Assembly (NCBI GenBank): GCA_016218815.1
Contig: JACRCX010000009.1
Location: 1 to 63,879, forward strand
Direction: 5' to 3'
DNA: 63,879 nt
DNA from: Deltaproteobacteria bacterium
Lineage (GTDB): Bacteria; Myxococcota_A; Polyangia; DRWM01; JAAZOP01
Positions 38,401-46,154 of this stretch are shown here, piece after piece. Numbering within the stretch: the first letter of the stretch is position 1; each line of letters opens with the position of its first letter. The position numbers and the translations under genes are program-made. The notes beneath the pieces are model-generated. The model made no database searches. It had not been told where the DNA came from and was given only the letters and a program-made list of their open reading frames with translations.

Positions 38401-39392
38401 CACTGCCCGTTGCTGCACGACGTCCCCGCCAACGCGTACGTGCACGTGTCCGTGGGCTCGTTGCACCCCGTCACGCACGCGGTCACCGGACAACGAACGC
38501 CCGAACCGGTGCACACGCCGCCCATGCACGCGTCCGTCAACGTGCAGAACTGGCCGTCGTTGCACGCCGTCCCGTTCGGCTTGGCCGACCACACGCTCGT
38601 GCTGACCGCCGGCTGGCACGATTGACACGCGTTCCCGGGATTCGTCGCCCCCGACAGGTAGCAGACCCCGGCGATCAGGCAGTAGCCGGGCTGCAGCGGA
38701 TACTGGCACGCGTCCGTCGCCTCGTTGCACGTGTCCGTCGTGCACGCAAACCCGTCCGGCGCGCAGACCCTCGCCGCCCCCGCGCAAACCCCGCCCCCGC
38801 ACGCGTCGCTCACCGTGCAGTACTGCCCGTCGTCGCACGTGTTCGTGTTGTTCACGTACACGCATCCCGTCGCCGTGTTGCACGTCTCGTCCGTACAAAC
38901 GTTGCCGTCGTTGCAGTCAACCGGGCCATACGTGCACGTCAGCGTCCCCGCGTCGCATACGTCGAGCGTACAGGCGTCCCCGTCGTCGCAGAACGCGTCG
39001 CTCGTGCACGCACACCCGGGGCCGAAAACCAGCGTGTGCGGACACGCATCCGCACCCTCGTCGCACGTGTCGTCCGTGCACGGGTCGCCGTCGATGCAGA
39101 TGTTGGCCGACGGATCCGCCGCCTCGCACTCGCCCCAACAGTTGCACGTCTCGCGGCCGTCGCACCACAGCCCGTCCTGGCACGTCGAGTCGTCCGCACA
39201 ACACGACTCCTCCGCAAACGTCGCCGTCGCGATCTCCGGCGGGATCTCGTCGCCCGCGCCCGCCGACGCCCGCACCGGGTCGCCGCTCTCCGTCACACAG
39301 CCGGGCAACATCACTCCGCCCGCCAGCGCACCCACCAACCCGGCCAGCATCGTCGCCCGAACGAACGCCATCACCCGGTTGAATCCCGCCAC
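35424..39392 (-). CDS. Giant Cys-rich lipoprotein with two disintegrin-like units and a nidogen-like C-terminus
   Basis: GTG start with GGAAGGGAGG six nt upstream; an ATG seven codons later is the alternative. The signal ends in LPGC. Mature start PPEIATATFAEESCC parallels the 21616-25350 paralogue, and both share many CNDGQFCTLTDAC-type modules. Only two disintegrin-like units are present here (CDVAEYCTGSSATCPADVF, CDVAEYCTGSAAACPGNGF) against six in the paralogue. The C-terminal ~230 residues (PIGFNFRWGEAFYTRMVV, then IDGRFSFIYRNITGNSGW) look like a nidogen-type beta domain, which the paralogue lacks. 1322 residues. Likely a surface adhesin at the head of the pilin/lipoprotein block. Confidence 0.82.
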   Translation of the reverse strand: MAGFNRVMAFVRATMLAGLVGALAGGVMLPGCVTESGDPVRASAGAGDEIPPEIATATFAEESCCADDSTCQDGLWCDGRETCNCWGECEAADPSANICIDGDPCTDDTCDEGADACPHTLVFGPGCACTSDAFCDDGDACTLDVCDAGTLTCTYGPVDCNDGNVCTDETCNTATGCVYVNNTNTCDDGQYCTVSDACGGGVCAGAARVCAPDGFACTTDTCNEATDACQYPLQPGYCLIAGVCYLSGATNPGNACQSCQPAVSTSVWSAKPNGTACNDGQFCTLTDACMGGVCTGSGVRCPVTACVTGCNEPTDTCTYALAGTSCSNGQWCDGPEVCNAAGTCLPGSNPCTLACEACNEVVDLCDVAAGCRIGGACYAAGATNPANQCQWCDPATSRTAWSNKPAGTGCNDGQYCTLTDTCNAGACTGAGARCPIAGCVGGCNEILDNCSPAAAGTFCAGAAGACSMDGFCDGSTTVCPGAGFRPSSYLCRSVAAGGCDVAEYCTGSSATCPADVFSPSSTLCRAAAGPCDVAEYCTGSAAACPGNGFRPAGFSCDNGLFCDGSDTCNGGGTCIGGLMPCNDGLWCTTDTCIEASDTCTAALNAGTCLIAGVCYNNGDLNPVNSCQRCWTATSTSAWSPAGAPVNDLCGGSVVIPVGGSADGDTFCANADYQNAPGGCGGGAASANDIVYGYSFTTPADYQLYHYRTSERSAGATPHPDPFVYARSTCGDGSLGAEWRCNNDCSTGFVGTNYAGTACNGLPANSGVVVVNPVPVGFSQTTSVMSDGSGAARGTINTAVARESHNNNSCAGTNAYHASPNVFPGAQPAAAQQVRWRGNNTGYGDIAALTHTCGTGPVYGPCGGPFSGSGCSGGSGGTCLASYSFNAVAGNSYVISTCGSFSGDTYLRLTGCCNLSNDDWCGLGSEITCTATCTGPVNICASTYSSSCATWNYTVAGSCLVSAGGTVDGEATFRVSTPATPPIHFYYDELAILYDGNAATNPFDGVIQFLGPDASIANCTDAGGAGCSAYPGWGPASIVLGSGAGTREYWVALGAAAGGRGQYELTAQPAVAQFNGLYEYFPNLRPASSGGGNFDLQCTRIDFTPTGAAGNGYTATWSVLPGCNWVAAPGGAAGNVVWERLTVPPNFDDCSVNYPIGFNFRWGEAFYTRMVVDSNGRIRLSNNPADCAGLCFDYWCADYTADVTEMYVTYEPILSVLWTDLIMCSDWGFGSCSGTMGMISRQVAPVVAPTGETITATVVSWENNGYYNGWGGDVDIQAILYIDGRFSFIYRNITGNSGWAAANYGIVGVSGTSNVIGGAVNLR

Positions 39393-39769
39393 GACAGCCT
39401 CCCTTCCGACTCGCTCGCTCTCGGCCCGCCCCCCGTTTTCCGCCTCACCGACCTGCCCGAATCACGCCAGATCCCTCGCTCGATACGCACTTCCCCAGCA
39501 GTATCCGTGCCGCTTTCCCAACCGCCGCGCGGACTTGCATGACGTCGGCCGCCCATGAACCCGCAAGTTCTCACCGGCGCGGAGATGTGGAGGATACTCC
39601 TATCCTTCCCAACGTTTGTCCAGTAAGCGGACCACCGACCGCCACCGCCGCTCACCTTGCATGTGCCGACAACCGCGCCAAACAGTCGCGGCCCAAAGCC
39701 GTCCACCCACCACCGGCTATGAAAAAAGTATCGAGTCCGATAGTTTGTGCGGGGTGCGCTCGAAGATGC
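39393..39769. other. 377-bp intergenic region ahead of the pilin/lipoprotein block
   Basis: No coding signal is convincing on either strand. On the minus strand, 39511-39498 reads GGCACGGATACTGC, a GG-N10-GC arrangement close to a sigma-54 promoter and about 105 nt before the GTG. An AT-rich patch (ATGAAAAAAGTATCGAG near 39720) lies just past the end of the FG-GAP gene and may mark transcript ends. The sigma-54 match is weak on its own. Confidence 0.3.
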
Positions 39770-42169
39770 CTACCAGCTCGCGCGGCCCACCGCGTAGCCG
39801 AAATACGCGCTCCCCTCGTCGTCCGGATCACCCCACGAAACCCAGGGCGCGGTCCCCGGACCCGTCGACGATCCCAGAAACACGTACGCCCCGCCCTCCA
39901 TCGCCGCCACCCCGCTGCCCAGCGGCTCGCCGACCAGCACGTCCGCCAATCCGTCCCCGTCGACGTCGCCGGCCGACCCGACCGCCGACCCGAAACGAGC
40001 CGACTCCTCCGGCACCGGCGCCCGAAGCTCCCGGTCCGCCGTGCCCGTCGTTCCGCCCACCGGCCCACCGTAGAAGTACACCGCACCCGCGTCCGCCGGC
40101 GGCCCGTCCTGGTACCGCGCCCCGACGATCACATCGAACACGCCGTCGCCGTTCACGTCGCCCGCCCCCGCCACCGCATACCCGAACTCCGCGCCGGAAT
40201 CCCCCCCGGGACTTCCGAGCTGCGCGATCGAGGCGCCGCCGGGCGCCGTCGCCGAACCCCCCAGGACGAAAACACTGCCGTCGTTCGGTACCCCGTACGT
40301 CTGCCCCGGCGCGCCCACCAGCACGTCGGAGAACCCGTCGTCGTCCAGGTCACCTGCGGCAGCCAAACTGGAACCGAAGTACGCCACCGCCTGACTCACC
40401 GGGTCGTTCAACTCGATCGCCGCCGCCGGGTCGAGCCCCGTCGCGCCGCCCCGGAACAGGAATACCGCCCCCTCATCCACGGGCGGCACATCGCGGAACG
40501 GCGCTCCCACCGCCACGTCCGCGTAGCCGTCCCCGTCCAGATCGCCGGCCGAGCCCACCGCGAGCCCGAATTGCGCGCCGCCCTGCGCGGTCGAGGCCGA
40601 CGCCCCGAGCACCGTGTCGGGCGCCAGCCCGGGGCCGGACGTTGATCCCAGGTAGACGTACGCCCGACCCTCGTCCGCCCCCGTCCCGTCCAGCAGCGGC
40701 GCCCCGACCACGATGTCCGCGAAACCGTCGCCGTTCACGTCCCCCGCGGACCCGACCGCCAGCCCGAACGCCGCCCCAGCCTGCCCGGCGGGACTGTCCA
40801 GGGTCAGGTCCGGAAACGCCGCCAGGCCCGCACTGCCCCCGAGATACAGGAACGCGGCGCCCTCGTCCGCGCTGCCCGCGCTGTAGGAATACGCCCCGAC
40901 GAGCAGGTCGTCGAAACCGTCGGCATCAACGTCGCCCGCCGACGCAACCGAAACCCCGAAGTACGCGTCCGACTGGTTGCCCGGGCAGTCCAGCCGCCAG
41001 TCCGGCGCCGCCGGCGCCGCACCCGCCGTGCCGCCGTAGATGAAGACGCCGCCCTCGAGCGTCGCCCCGGCCGTGTGCGCGATCGCCCCGACCGCGGCAT
41101 CGGAATACCCGTCGCCGTCGAAGTCCCCGGGCAATCGCCCGACGTCGACGTACCGCACCGGACTCCAGGTCGAACATCTCGCGCCGACGCACGCTCTCAC
41201 GCGCCAGTAGTAGCGACGACCCACGGGCGCCGCGAACGACACCGCCAGCGCGTCGGTCGGCCGGAACTCCGTCGCCGCCAGCCCCGTGCCCGAAGCCTCG
41301 GGGCTCGGGAACCCGCACGACCGGAAACTTGCCCCCGGACAGCTCGCGTCGACCTGCACGTCGTACGTGATCGCACCACAGCCTCCCGTCGCCGGCGCCC
41401 AACGGAACAACGGCCGGAGCGTGTCGCGCGCCGCCACCGCCCGGACCGACCCGGTCCGGGCCCCGTTGGCCGGCTGCAGCGGCGCCGGCGCCGACGGATC
41501 CCCTGACCCAGGGCAGTCCAACGGACACGTGCACGGATTCTCGGTGCCGTTGCAACAGCCGTCCGGACACGCGAACCCGCCGGCCACCTCGTCCGTCAGC
41601 CCGTTGCAGTCGTCATCCTCCCCGTTGCAGACCTCGTCCGACGTCTCGCACACGCCCCACAAGCAATCGACGCACACCTGCGCCCCCACCGACCCACAGG
41701 ACGTCGTGCACGCCTGCGACCCCGTTCCCTCGCACTCCTCCGGCGGCTCGACCACCCCGTTGCCGCAGCTCACTCCGGTGTCCTCCGCCGCCCCGTCCTC
41801 GCCCCCCTCCGCGTCCTCGCTCGCCACGTCGTCGGCGGGAAGCCCGTCGTCCGCCCCATCCTCGACCACCCCGTCCTCGTCCCCGTCCGCCCCGCCCTCC
41901 CCGTCGTCCGGAACGTCGAGGTCCGCATCCGCTTCCGCGTCCTCCGGGACGTCGATCCCCTCACCCGCCTCGTCCCCCCCCTCCCCGTCCGCCACGTCCA
42001 ACGGCTCCCAGGAATAGATGAGGTTGCACCCGCTCGCCGCCACGACGAACGCCACCCCCCCCCACAACCACCCCTTCCCTCTTTGCGTCCTTTGCGGATC
42101 TTTGCGTCCTTTGCGCGAACTCCCCCCCCCAAGCGGATCGAGTTGACCCTCGTGCCCTTCACCGCGCAT
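39770..42169 (-). CDS. Lipoprotein with seven FG-GAP (integrin-like) repeats
   Basis: The 799-residue product has a basic leader, a signal (GVAFVVAASGC) and an acidic Asp/Glu/Gly linker. A MopE-like metal-binding motif (CNGEDDDCNGLTDE) follows, then a fibronectin-like segment. Seven FG-GAP blades of a beta-propeller come next, each with a Ca-binding loop: DFDGDGYSD, DVDADGFDD, DVNGDGFAD, DLDGDGYAD, DLDDDGFSD, DVNGDGVFD, DVDGDGLAD. Seven blades make a complete propeller. ATG with GAGGGGG seven nt upstream overlaps the TPR/PEGA stop by 11 nt. The leader (SRKGRKDPQRTQRGKG) is written by a degenerate repeat and makes the signal peptide abnormally long, so the true start could be later. Third gene of the kinase operon. 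Confidence 0.85.
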   Translation of the reverse strand: MRGEGHEGQLDPLGGGSSRKGRKDPQRTQRGKGWLWGGVAFVVAASGCNLIYSWEPLDVADGEGGDEAGEGIDVPEDAEADADLDVPDDGEGGADGDEDGVVEDGADDGLPADDVASEDAEGGEDGAAEDTGVSCGNGVVEPPEECEGTGSQACTTSCGSVGAQVCVDCLWGVCETSDEVCNGEDDDCNGLTDEVAGGFACPDGCCNGTENPCTCPLDCPGSGDPSAPAPLQPANGARTGSVRAVAARDTLRPLFRWAPATGGCGAITYDVQVDASCPGASFRSCGFPSPEASGTGLAATEFRPTDALAVSFAAPVGRRYYWRVRACVGARCSTWSPVRYVDVGRLPGDFDGDGYSDAAVGAIAHTAGATLEGGVFIYGGTAGAAPAAPDWRLDCPGNQSDAYFGVSVASAGDVDADGFDDLLVGAYSYSAGSADEGAAFLYLGGSAGLAAFPDLTLDSPAGQAGAAFGLAVGSAGDVNGDGFADIVVGAPLLDGTGADEGRAYVYLGSTSGPGLAPDTVLGASASTAQGGAQFGLAVGSAGDLDGDGYADVAVGAPFRDVPPVDEGAVFLFRGGATGLDPAAAIELNDPVSQAVAYFGSSLAAAGDLDDDGFSDVLVGAPGQTYGVPNDGSVFVLGGSATAPGGASIAQLGSPGGDSGAEFGYAVAGAGDVNGDGVFDVIVGARYQDGPPADAGAVYFYGGPVGGTTGTADRELRAPVPEESARFGSAVGSAGDVDGDGLADVLVGEPLGSGVAAMEGGAYVFLGSSTGPGTAPWVSWGDPDDEGSAYFGYAVGRASW
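42074..42118. repeat. Degenerate CTTTGCGTC repeat in the FG-GAP gene leader
   Basis: Units CTTTGCGTC, CTTTGCGGA, CTTTGCGTC and CTTTGCGCG stand in the first codons of the lipoprotein gene. The same family appears at 30192-30229, again within coding N-terminal codons. Confidence 0.7.
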
Positions 42170-43280
42170 CGACGGCCCCCTCGCCCAGCGGCCCCACGTC
42201 GACCACCGCCTCCCCCTCGCCGGGCCCGCCCCCGAAATCCGTGAACAGGCCGAGCACCAGCGCGCCCACCGCCGCCACCCCCGCCGCGATGAACATCCCG
42301 TCCGCAACGTCGAACATCGTCTCCCCAAGGTCCCGCGCGTCCAGCCGGTCGCCGACGCTCTTGGCCGGATCCCCATAGTCGTCGTGCAGCGAGACGCCGT
42401 ACCCGCCCGTCGCGGCGCCGGTGATCCCGAGCACCGCAGCCGCCGTGGCGACACCCCAGAACCAGCCCTGGTGCACCCCCGGGGCCGGCAGCACCGCCCG
42501 CACCCGCACCTCCGTCCCCTCCGCCACCGTGACCCGCTCCTCCCAGTACGCGCCGTGCGAGCCCTCAATGCGCAGCTCGTGCTCCCCGGGCCCCACGCCC
42601 GACGTGAGCAGCGGCGTGACCCCGATCCGCGTCCCGTCGACCAGCACCGTCGCACCCGACGGGTCCGATTCCACCCGCAACGACGACACGGCCGCTACCT
42701 CGATCGGCAAGAGCTCCAGCTCGAGCACCCGCGTCTCCCCCGCACGCACCACCAGCGGACGCTCGGCCCTCCCCTCCCCCGGGATCTCGACCGTCAGCGA
42801 ATAGGAGCCGGCCGCGATGTCCTGGTCCAGCGGCGTCGTCCCGATCGAAGCGCCGTTCAAGAACACGGTCGCGCCCGGCGGCGTCGAGATCACCCCGACG
42901 TGGCCCAGCCCCAGCTCGGTGCGCAGGCCGACGACTCGCGCCTCCATCTGCGACCGCTGCTCGGCCGGAATGTCCGCCCCGCCCTCGCGCAGCCCCTGCA
43001 CGTACGTCGCCAGCGCCTCGTCCTTCCGCCCCAGATCCTCGAGGCACAACGCCATGCCGTTGATCGTCGCCCAGTGCGGGATCAGCGAGTACGACACGCG
43101 AAGCTCCGCCAACGCCTCCTCCGGCTGGCCCGCCTCGTACAACTCGCGCCCCCGGCGGTAATGGTCGCCCGCCGCCTGGCGCACCGCCGGGTCCTCCGAC
43201 GCCGGCGTCCCCGTCGTCTGCCCCGCTGCCTGACCCGCCGCCGACACGATCAGGAGGATCGCGAGAACCATCTTTCTCAT
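42159..43280 (-). CDS. TPR/PEGA-domain membrane protein
   Basis: A Sec signal (LAILLIVSAAGQAAG) is followed by TPR helices (RRGRELYEAGQPEEALAELR) and two PEGA domains (STPPGATVFLNGASIGTTPL and SDPSGATVLVDGTRIGVTPL). Two hydrophobic helices near the C-terminus (FWGVATAAAVLGITGAATGG and FIAAGVAAVGALVLGLF) follow. 373 residues. PEGA domains usually sit in the envelope and are often found with Hanks kinases in myxobacteria. Its ATG overlaps the kinase stop (ATGA), so the two are translationally coupled and probably form one signalling complex (inference). Confidence 0.85.
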   Translation of the reverse strand: MRKMVLAILLIVSAAGQAAGQTTGTPASEDPAVRQAAGDHYRRGRELYEAGQPEEALAELRVSYSLIPHWATINGMALCLEDLGRKDEALATYVQGLREGGADIPAEQRSQMEARVVGLRTELGLGHVGVISTPPGATVFLNGASIGTTPLDQDIAAGSYSLTVEIPGEGRAERPLVVRAGETRVLELELLPIEVAAVSSLRVESDPSGATVLVDGTRIGVTPLLTSGVGPGEHELRIEGSHGAYWEERVTVAEGTEVRVRAVLPAPGVHQGWFWGVATAAAVLGITGAATGGYGVSLHDDYGDPAKSVGDRLDARDLGETMFDVADGMFIAAGVAAVGALVLGLFTDFGGGPGEGEAVVDVGPLGEGAVDAR

Positions 43281-44899
43281 GGAAATGGATTCTCCACGAA
43301 GGCCGGCCGCCCCGCGTCACGGCGTGTCGTCGGTCTGCCGCCGTCCCGGCCGGGCCGCGGCCCCGAAACGCCGGCGTCACCGCGGCCCGCACTCTCGCTC
43401 CCGGCGTCGTCCGGCGGCCGAGCCGCCGAGGGCTGGAGCTTCGCCTGCACGACGCGGTCCTCGCTGGGCACCACGTCGGTCCAGAACGTCGAGTAGCCCG
43501 GCGCCTCCACCGTCACGATGAACGGCAGGTTGGAACGCGCGACCTCGATCGCGAACGGAGCCGCCGCGACCACCGTCTCCCCGAAGATCGCCCGCCCACC
43601 CTCCGGCACGCCCTCCACTGCGACCCGGACCTTCGCCGCCACGACCGCCCCCACGCCCACCCCTCCCGCATCAACCGCCGACCCGCTTCCGCCGACCGCC
43701 GACTCCGGGCCCGATGCCGGTGCCGCGTCGGACGCGCCGCCCGACGCGACCTTCGTCGCCTGGCTCCCGCCCCCGCCCCCGCCCTTTCCGCCGAACGTCC
43801 CGCGCAGGTACAGCACTAACAGGACCGCCACGATGGCCAGCCCCACCAGCGCCCCGATCAACGGAACCGGGAGCCCCGACCGCTGCGGCAGCCGCGACGG
43901 CCGGATCGCGTCGTTCGCGACCGTCGAGAGCCGACTCGTCGAGGACGAATGCCCCCCCGTGGGCGTCGCCCCGGCGGCCGGCGGCGCCGACGTGCGCAAC
44001 GGGCTCCCGGTGCTTCCCTCGCGCGGCAACGTCGGCTCCACGTACAAGAGGTCCGCCTGCATCTGCTCGACCGTCGCGTACCGCTCGTCGGGCTTCGTCC
44101 GCAGCGCTCGCATCACGACCTGCTCGAGCGCCGGCGGGACCCAGGAGGCAAAATGGCTCAGCGACGGCAGCTCGCCCCCCGAACGGATCTCCGCGAACCG
44201 CTCGACCCACAACGTCTGCTGCTGCGTGTTGCGGAACGGCAGCCGCCCGGCCAGCATGCGATACAACATCATGCCGCACGCGAAGATGTCGGAACGGGCG
44301 TCCAGCGGCTGCTCCAGGAACATCTCGGGCGCGACGTAGCCGGGCTTGCCCATCAACGTGCCCGCCGTCGTGAGGTTGGAATCCTCCTCGTCCCCCGGCT
44401 TCATCGGGCGCGCCAGGCCGAAATCGAGGATCTTGACCAGCGGCAGCTCCGTGTTCGTCATGCACAGGAAGATGTTGCTCGGACCCAGATCGCGGTGGAT
44501 GACCCCCGTCCGGTGCGCCGCCGCCAGGCCGTCCAGCGTCTGCAGCATGATCTTGACCGCGATCGTCGGCCGCAGCAGCCGGTTCCCGCGCAAGCGCTGG
44601 TCGAGCCCCTCGCCGTCGAGCAGCTCCATCACCACGAACGGCTTGCCCTTCTCGTCCGGCCCGGGGAACCACCAGTCGAAGATGTTCACGACGTGCGGAT
44701 GACGGATCCCCAGCAGCGCCTGGATCTCCCGCTCGAATCGGTTGAGGTAGGTCGGGTCCTTCGCGTAGTCCTCCTTGAGGAACTTGATCGCGTAGGTCTG
44801 GTGCGTCGTCACCTTCTCCGCGGTGAACACCGTACCCATCCCGCCCTGACCGAGCGGCTTGATGATCCGGTACCCGCGGCTGGCGGCCTCGTCGCTCAT
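43277..44899 (-). CDS. Membrane-anchored Hanks-type Ser/Thr kinase with variant catalytic loop
   Basis: Kinase domain at residues about 9-280: loop GQGGMGTVF, ATP lysine K39 in YAIK, DFG D159, APE-like APEM at 190. The catalytic loop reads HRDLGPSN (D137), with Gly139 where most kinases have Lys; myxobacterial kinases often show Ser here. A Ser/Thr/Pro-rich juxtamembrane region leads to one transmembrane helix (about 344-366), then a glycine-rich tether and a PEGA-like external domain (VRVAVEGVPEGGRAIF). 540 residues. No good Shine-Dalgarno at the chosen ATG; an ATG eight codons upstream is possible. First gene of an operon with the TPR/PEGA and FG-GAP proteins. Confidence 0.9.
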   Translation of the reverse strand: MSDEAASRGYRIIKPLGQGGMGTVFTAEKVTTHQTYAIKFLKEDYAKDPTYLNRFEREIQALLGIRHPHVVNIFDWWFPGPDEKGKPFVVMELLDGEGLDQRLRGNRLLRPTIAVKIMLQTLDGLAAAHRTGVIHRDLGPSNIFLCMTNTELPLVKILDFGLARPMKPGDEEDSNLTTAGTLMGKPGYVAPEMFLEQPLDARSDIFACGMMLYRMLAGRLPFRNTQQQTLWVERFAEIRSGGELPSLSHFASWVPPALEQVVMRALRTKPDERYATVEQMQADLLYVEPTLPREGSTGSPLRTSAPPAAGATPTGGHSSSTSRLSTVANDAIRPSRLPQRSGLPVPLIGALVGLAIVAVLLVLYLRGTFGGKGGGGGGSQATKVASGGASDAAPASGPESAVGGSGSAVDAGGVGVGAVVAAKVRVAVEGVPEGGRAIFGETVVAAAPFAIEVARSNLPFIVTVEAPGYSTFWTDVVPSEDRVVQAKLQPSAARPPDDAGSESAGRGDAGVSGPRPGRDGGRPTTRRDAGRPAFVENPFP

Positions 44900-45036
44900 G
44901 AAACGTCGCGCGGCCGGCCCCATCCAAGCCGGCCCGCGGTCAAACAGTAGCACGCGCCCCGCAAACGCCACAAGACTCCGGTCGCGAACCATCGACCCCC
45001 TTGCGCCACTCCCCGCATCGTGCTGCACTTGTCCCC

Positions 45037-45058
45037 GCCCGCCACGCGGGCAAGGAGG
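45037..45058 (+). promoter_or_regulatory. Hairpin abutting the ribosome-binding site of the DUF6599-like gene
   Basis: GCCCGC-CAC-GCGGGC (45037-45051) is immediately followed by AAGGAGG (45052-45058). The ATG is 10 nt further on. Such a hairpin directly upstream may set ribosome access or be part of a protein-binding leader; no known riboswitch is recognised. Confidence 0.35.
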
Positions 45059-45068
45059 CCCGGGTCCG

Positions 45069-46154
45069 ATGCCACGACCACTCATCACCTGTTCCATCCT
45101 GGCCCTCGTCGCGCTCGCGACCGCTTGCCGCAAGGCGCCCCCTCCGGGCCCCCCGAAGGAGGACGCTCAGGCGATCCTCCGCGGCGTGCTCCAGGCTCTC
45201 GAACGCCAGGACTACGACGACGCGATGAGCCGGTTCCACGTCCCTTCGACACTTCACGCCGACGAGGCAAAGGAGGCGCTGGCCGGGTTCCTCGCGCGAG
45301 GGGAGATCTCCGGCCCAGGGCTCGATGTCCTTTTCGAACACGGAAGATGGGGCCGGCTGGCCGACCTCGTCGGTCGCGACAAGGCATCCCGCTTCGCCGA
45401 ACGCGTGCAACTGCCCGTCGACGCGCTGTGGGGCTACTTCGGCCCCGACGAGAAGGGCCAGGCCATCTTCCTCTGGGGCACGAAGCTGGAACTCGTCCGC
45501 ATCGACGACATCGGCAGCCTCGGCCCCCCGCCATCCCCCCCCGCACCGCCTTCGCCCTCGCCGGAACCCGATCCCCTCTCCCCCTCCCCCGACCAACAAC
45601 CAACAACCAACAACCAACAACCAACCCCTCCCGCCGATCGCCCCGACGACGGCGTCGTCCGCCCCGACCTCGTCGCGGACTGGGTCGCCGCCGATGCCCC
45701 AAGGACCTACCTGCCCGACGATCTCCACCTGCTCGTCGATGGCGGCGACGACGTCTTCCTCCGCTACGGGTTCGTCTGGGCCGAGCGCCGGACCTACCGC
45801 CCCACGCAGCCCGCGAACCGCCGCGTGCGCGTCGAGGCCTACGCGTTCTCCTCGCCCGCCGGCGCCCTGGGCCGCTACGACCACGACTCTGCCGAAGGCG
45901 CCGGCGCACCGTGGTCCGCGGACCCCCCCCCGCCCGAGCTGTCCGGAAAGGTCGACGCCGCACGCCTCGACGCCGATCAACTCCGCCTCGCCCGCGGCCG
46001 CTTCCTCGCCATCCTGCACTACGAGGACGACGCCGAGACCGATGTCCCGACCCTGATCGCCGCCGCACGCGCGCCGCTCCTTGCCTTCGCCGCCGCCCTC
46101 GGAGAAACCCTCGGGGGAATGAAACCACCGATGGACACCGATGAACACCGATAA
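45069..46154 (+). CDS. DUF6599-like lipoprotein with in-frame heptamer tract
   Basis: Lipoprotein signal MPRPLITCSILALVALATAC. The N-terminal half (about 25-160) is helical and ends at a Pro/Ser-rich linker. In this linker the heptamer CCAACAA (4.7 units) is translated as QQPTTNNQQPT. The C-terminal half (LVADWVAADAPRTYLPDDLH, then VEAYAFSSPAGALGRYDHDS) resembles DUF6599 proteins. 361 residues. Slippage of one heptamer unit would shift the frame and remove the second domain. The stop codon lies in a decamer repeat that also writes the start of the next gene. Probably works with the DUF362 protein downstream; exact role unknown. Confidence 0.75.
   Translation: MPRPLITCSILALVALATACRKAPPPGPPKEDAQAILRGVLQALERQDYDDAMSRFHVPSTLHADEAKEALAGFLARGEISGPGLDVLFEHGRWGRLADLVGRDKASRFAERVQLPVDALWGYFGPDEKGQAIFLWGTKLELVRIDDIGSLGPPPSPPAPPSPSPEPDPLSPSPDQQPTTNNQQPTPPADRPDDGVVRPDLVADWVAADAPRTYLPDDLHLLVDGGDDVFLRYGFVWAERRTYRPTQPANRRVRVEAYAFSSPAGALGRYDHDSAEGAGAPWSADPPPPELSGKVDAARLDADQLRLARGRFLAILHYEDDAETDVPTLIAAARAPLLAFAAALGETLGGMKPPMDTDEHR
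45592..45625. repeat. (CCAACAA) heptamer tract inside a coding region
   Basis: Four perfect CCAACAA units plus a partial unit lie in the linker of the DUF6599-like gene. Seven is not a multiple of three, so gain or loss of a unit changes the reading frame. Confidence 0.95.
46125..46154. repeat. Decamer repeat spanning the stop/start overlap of two genes
   Basis: CCACCGATGG, ACACCGATGA and ACACCGATAA follow each other. The repeat supplies the TAA stop of the upstream gene and the ATG of the DUF362 gene (46141). Confidence 0.9.
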
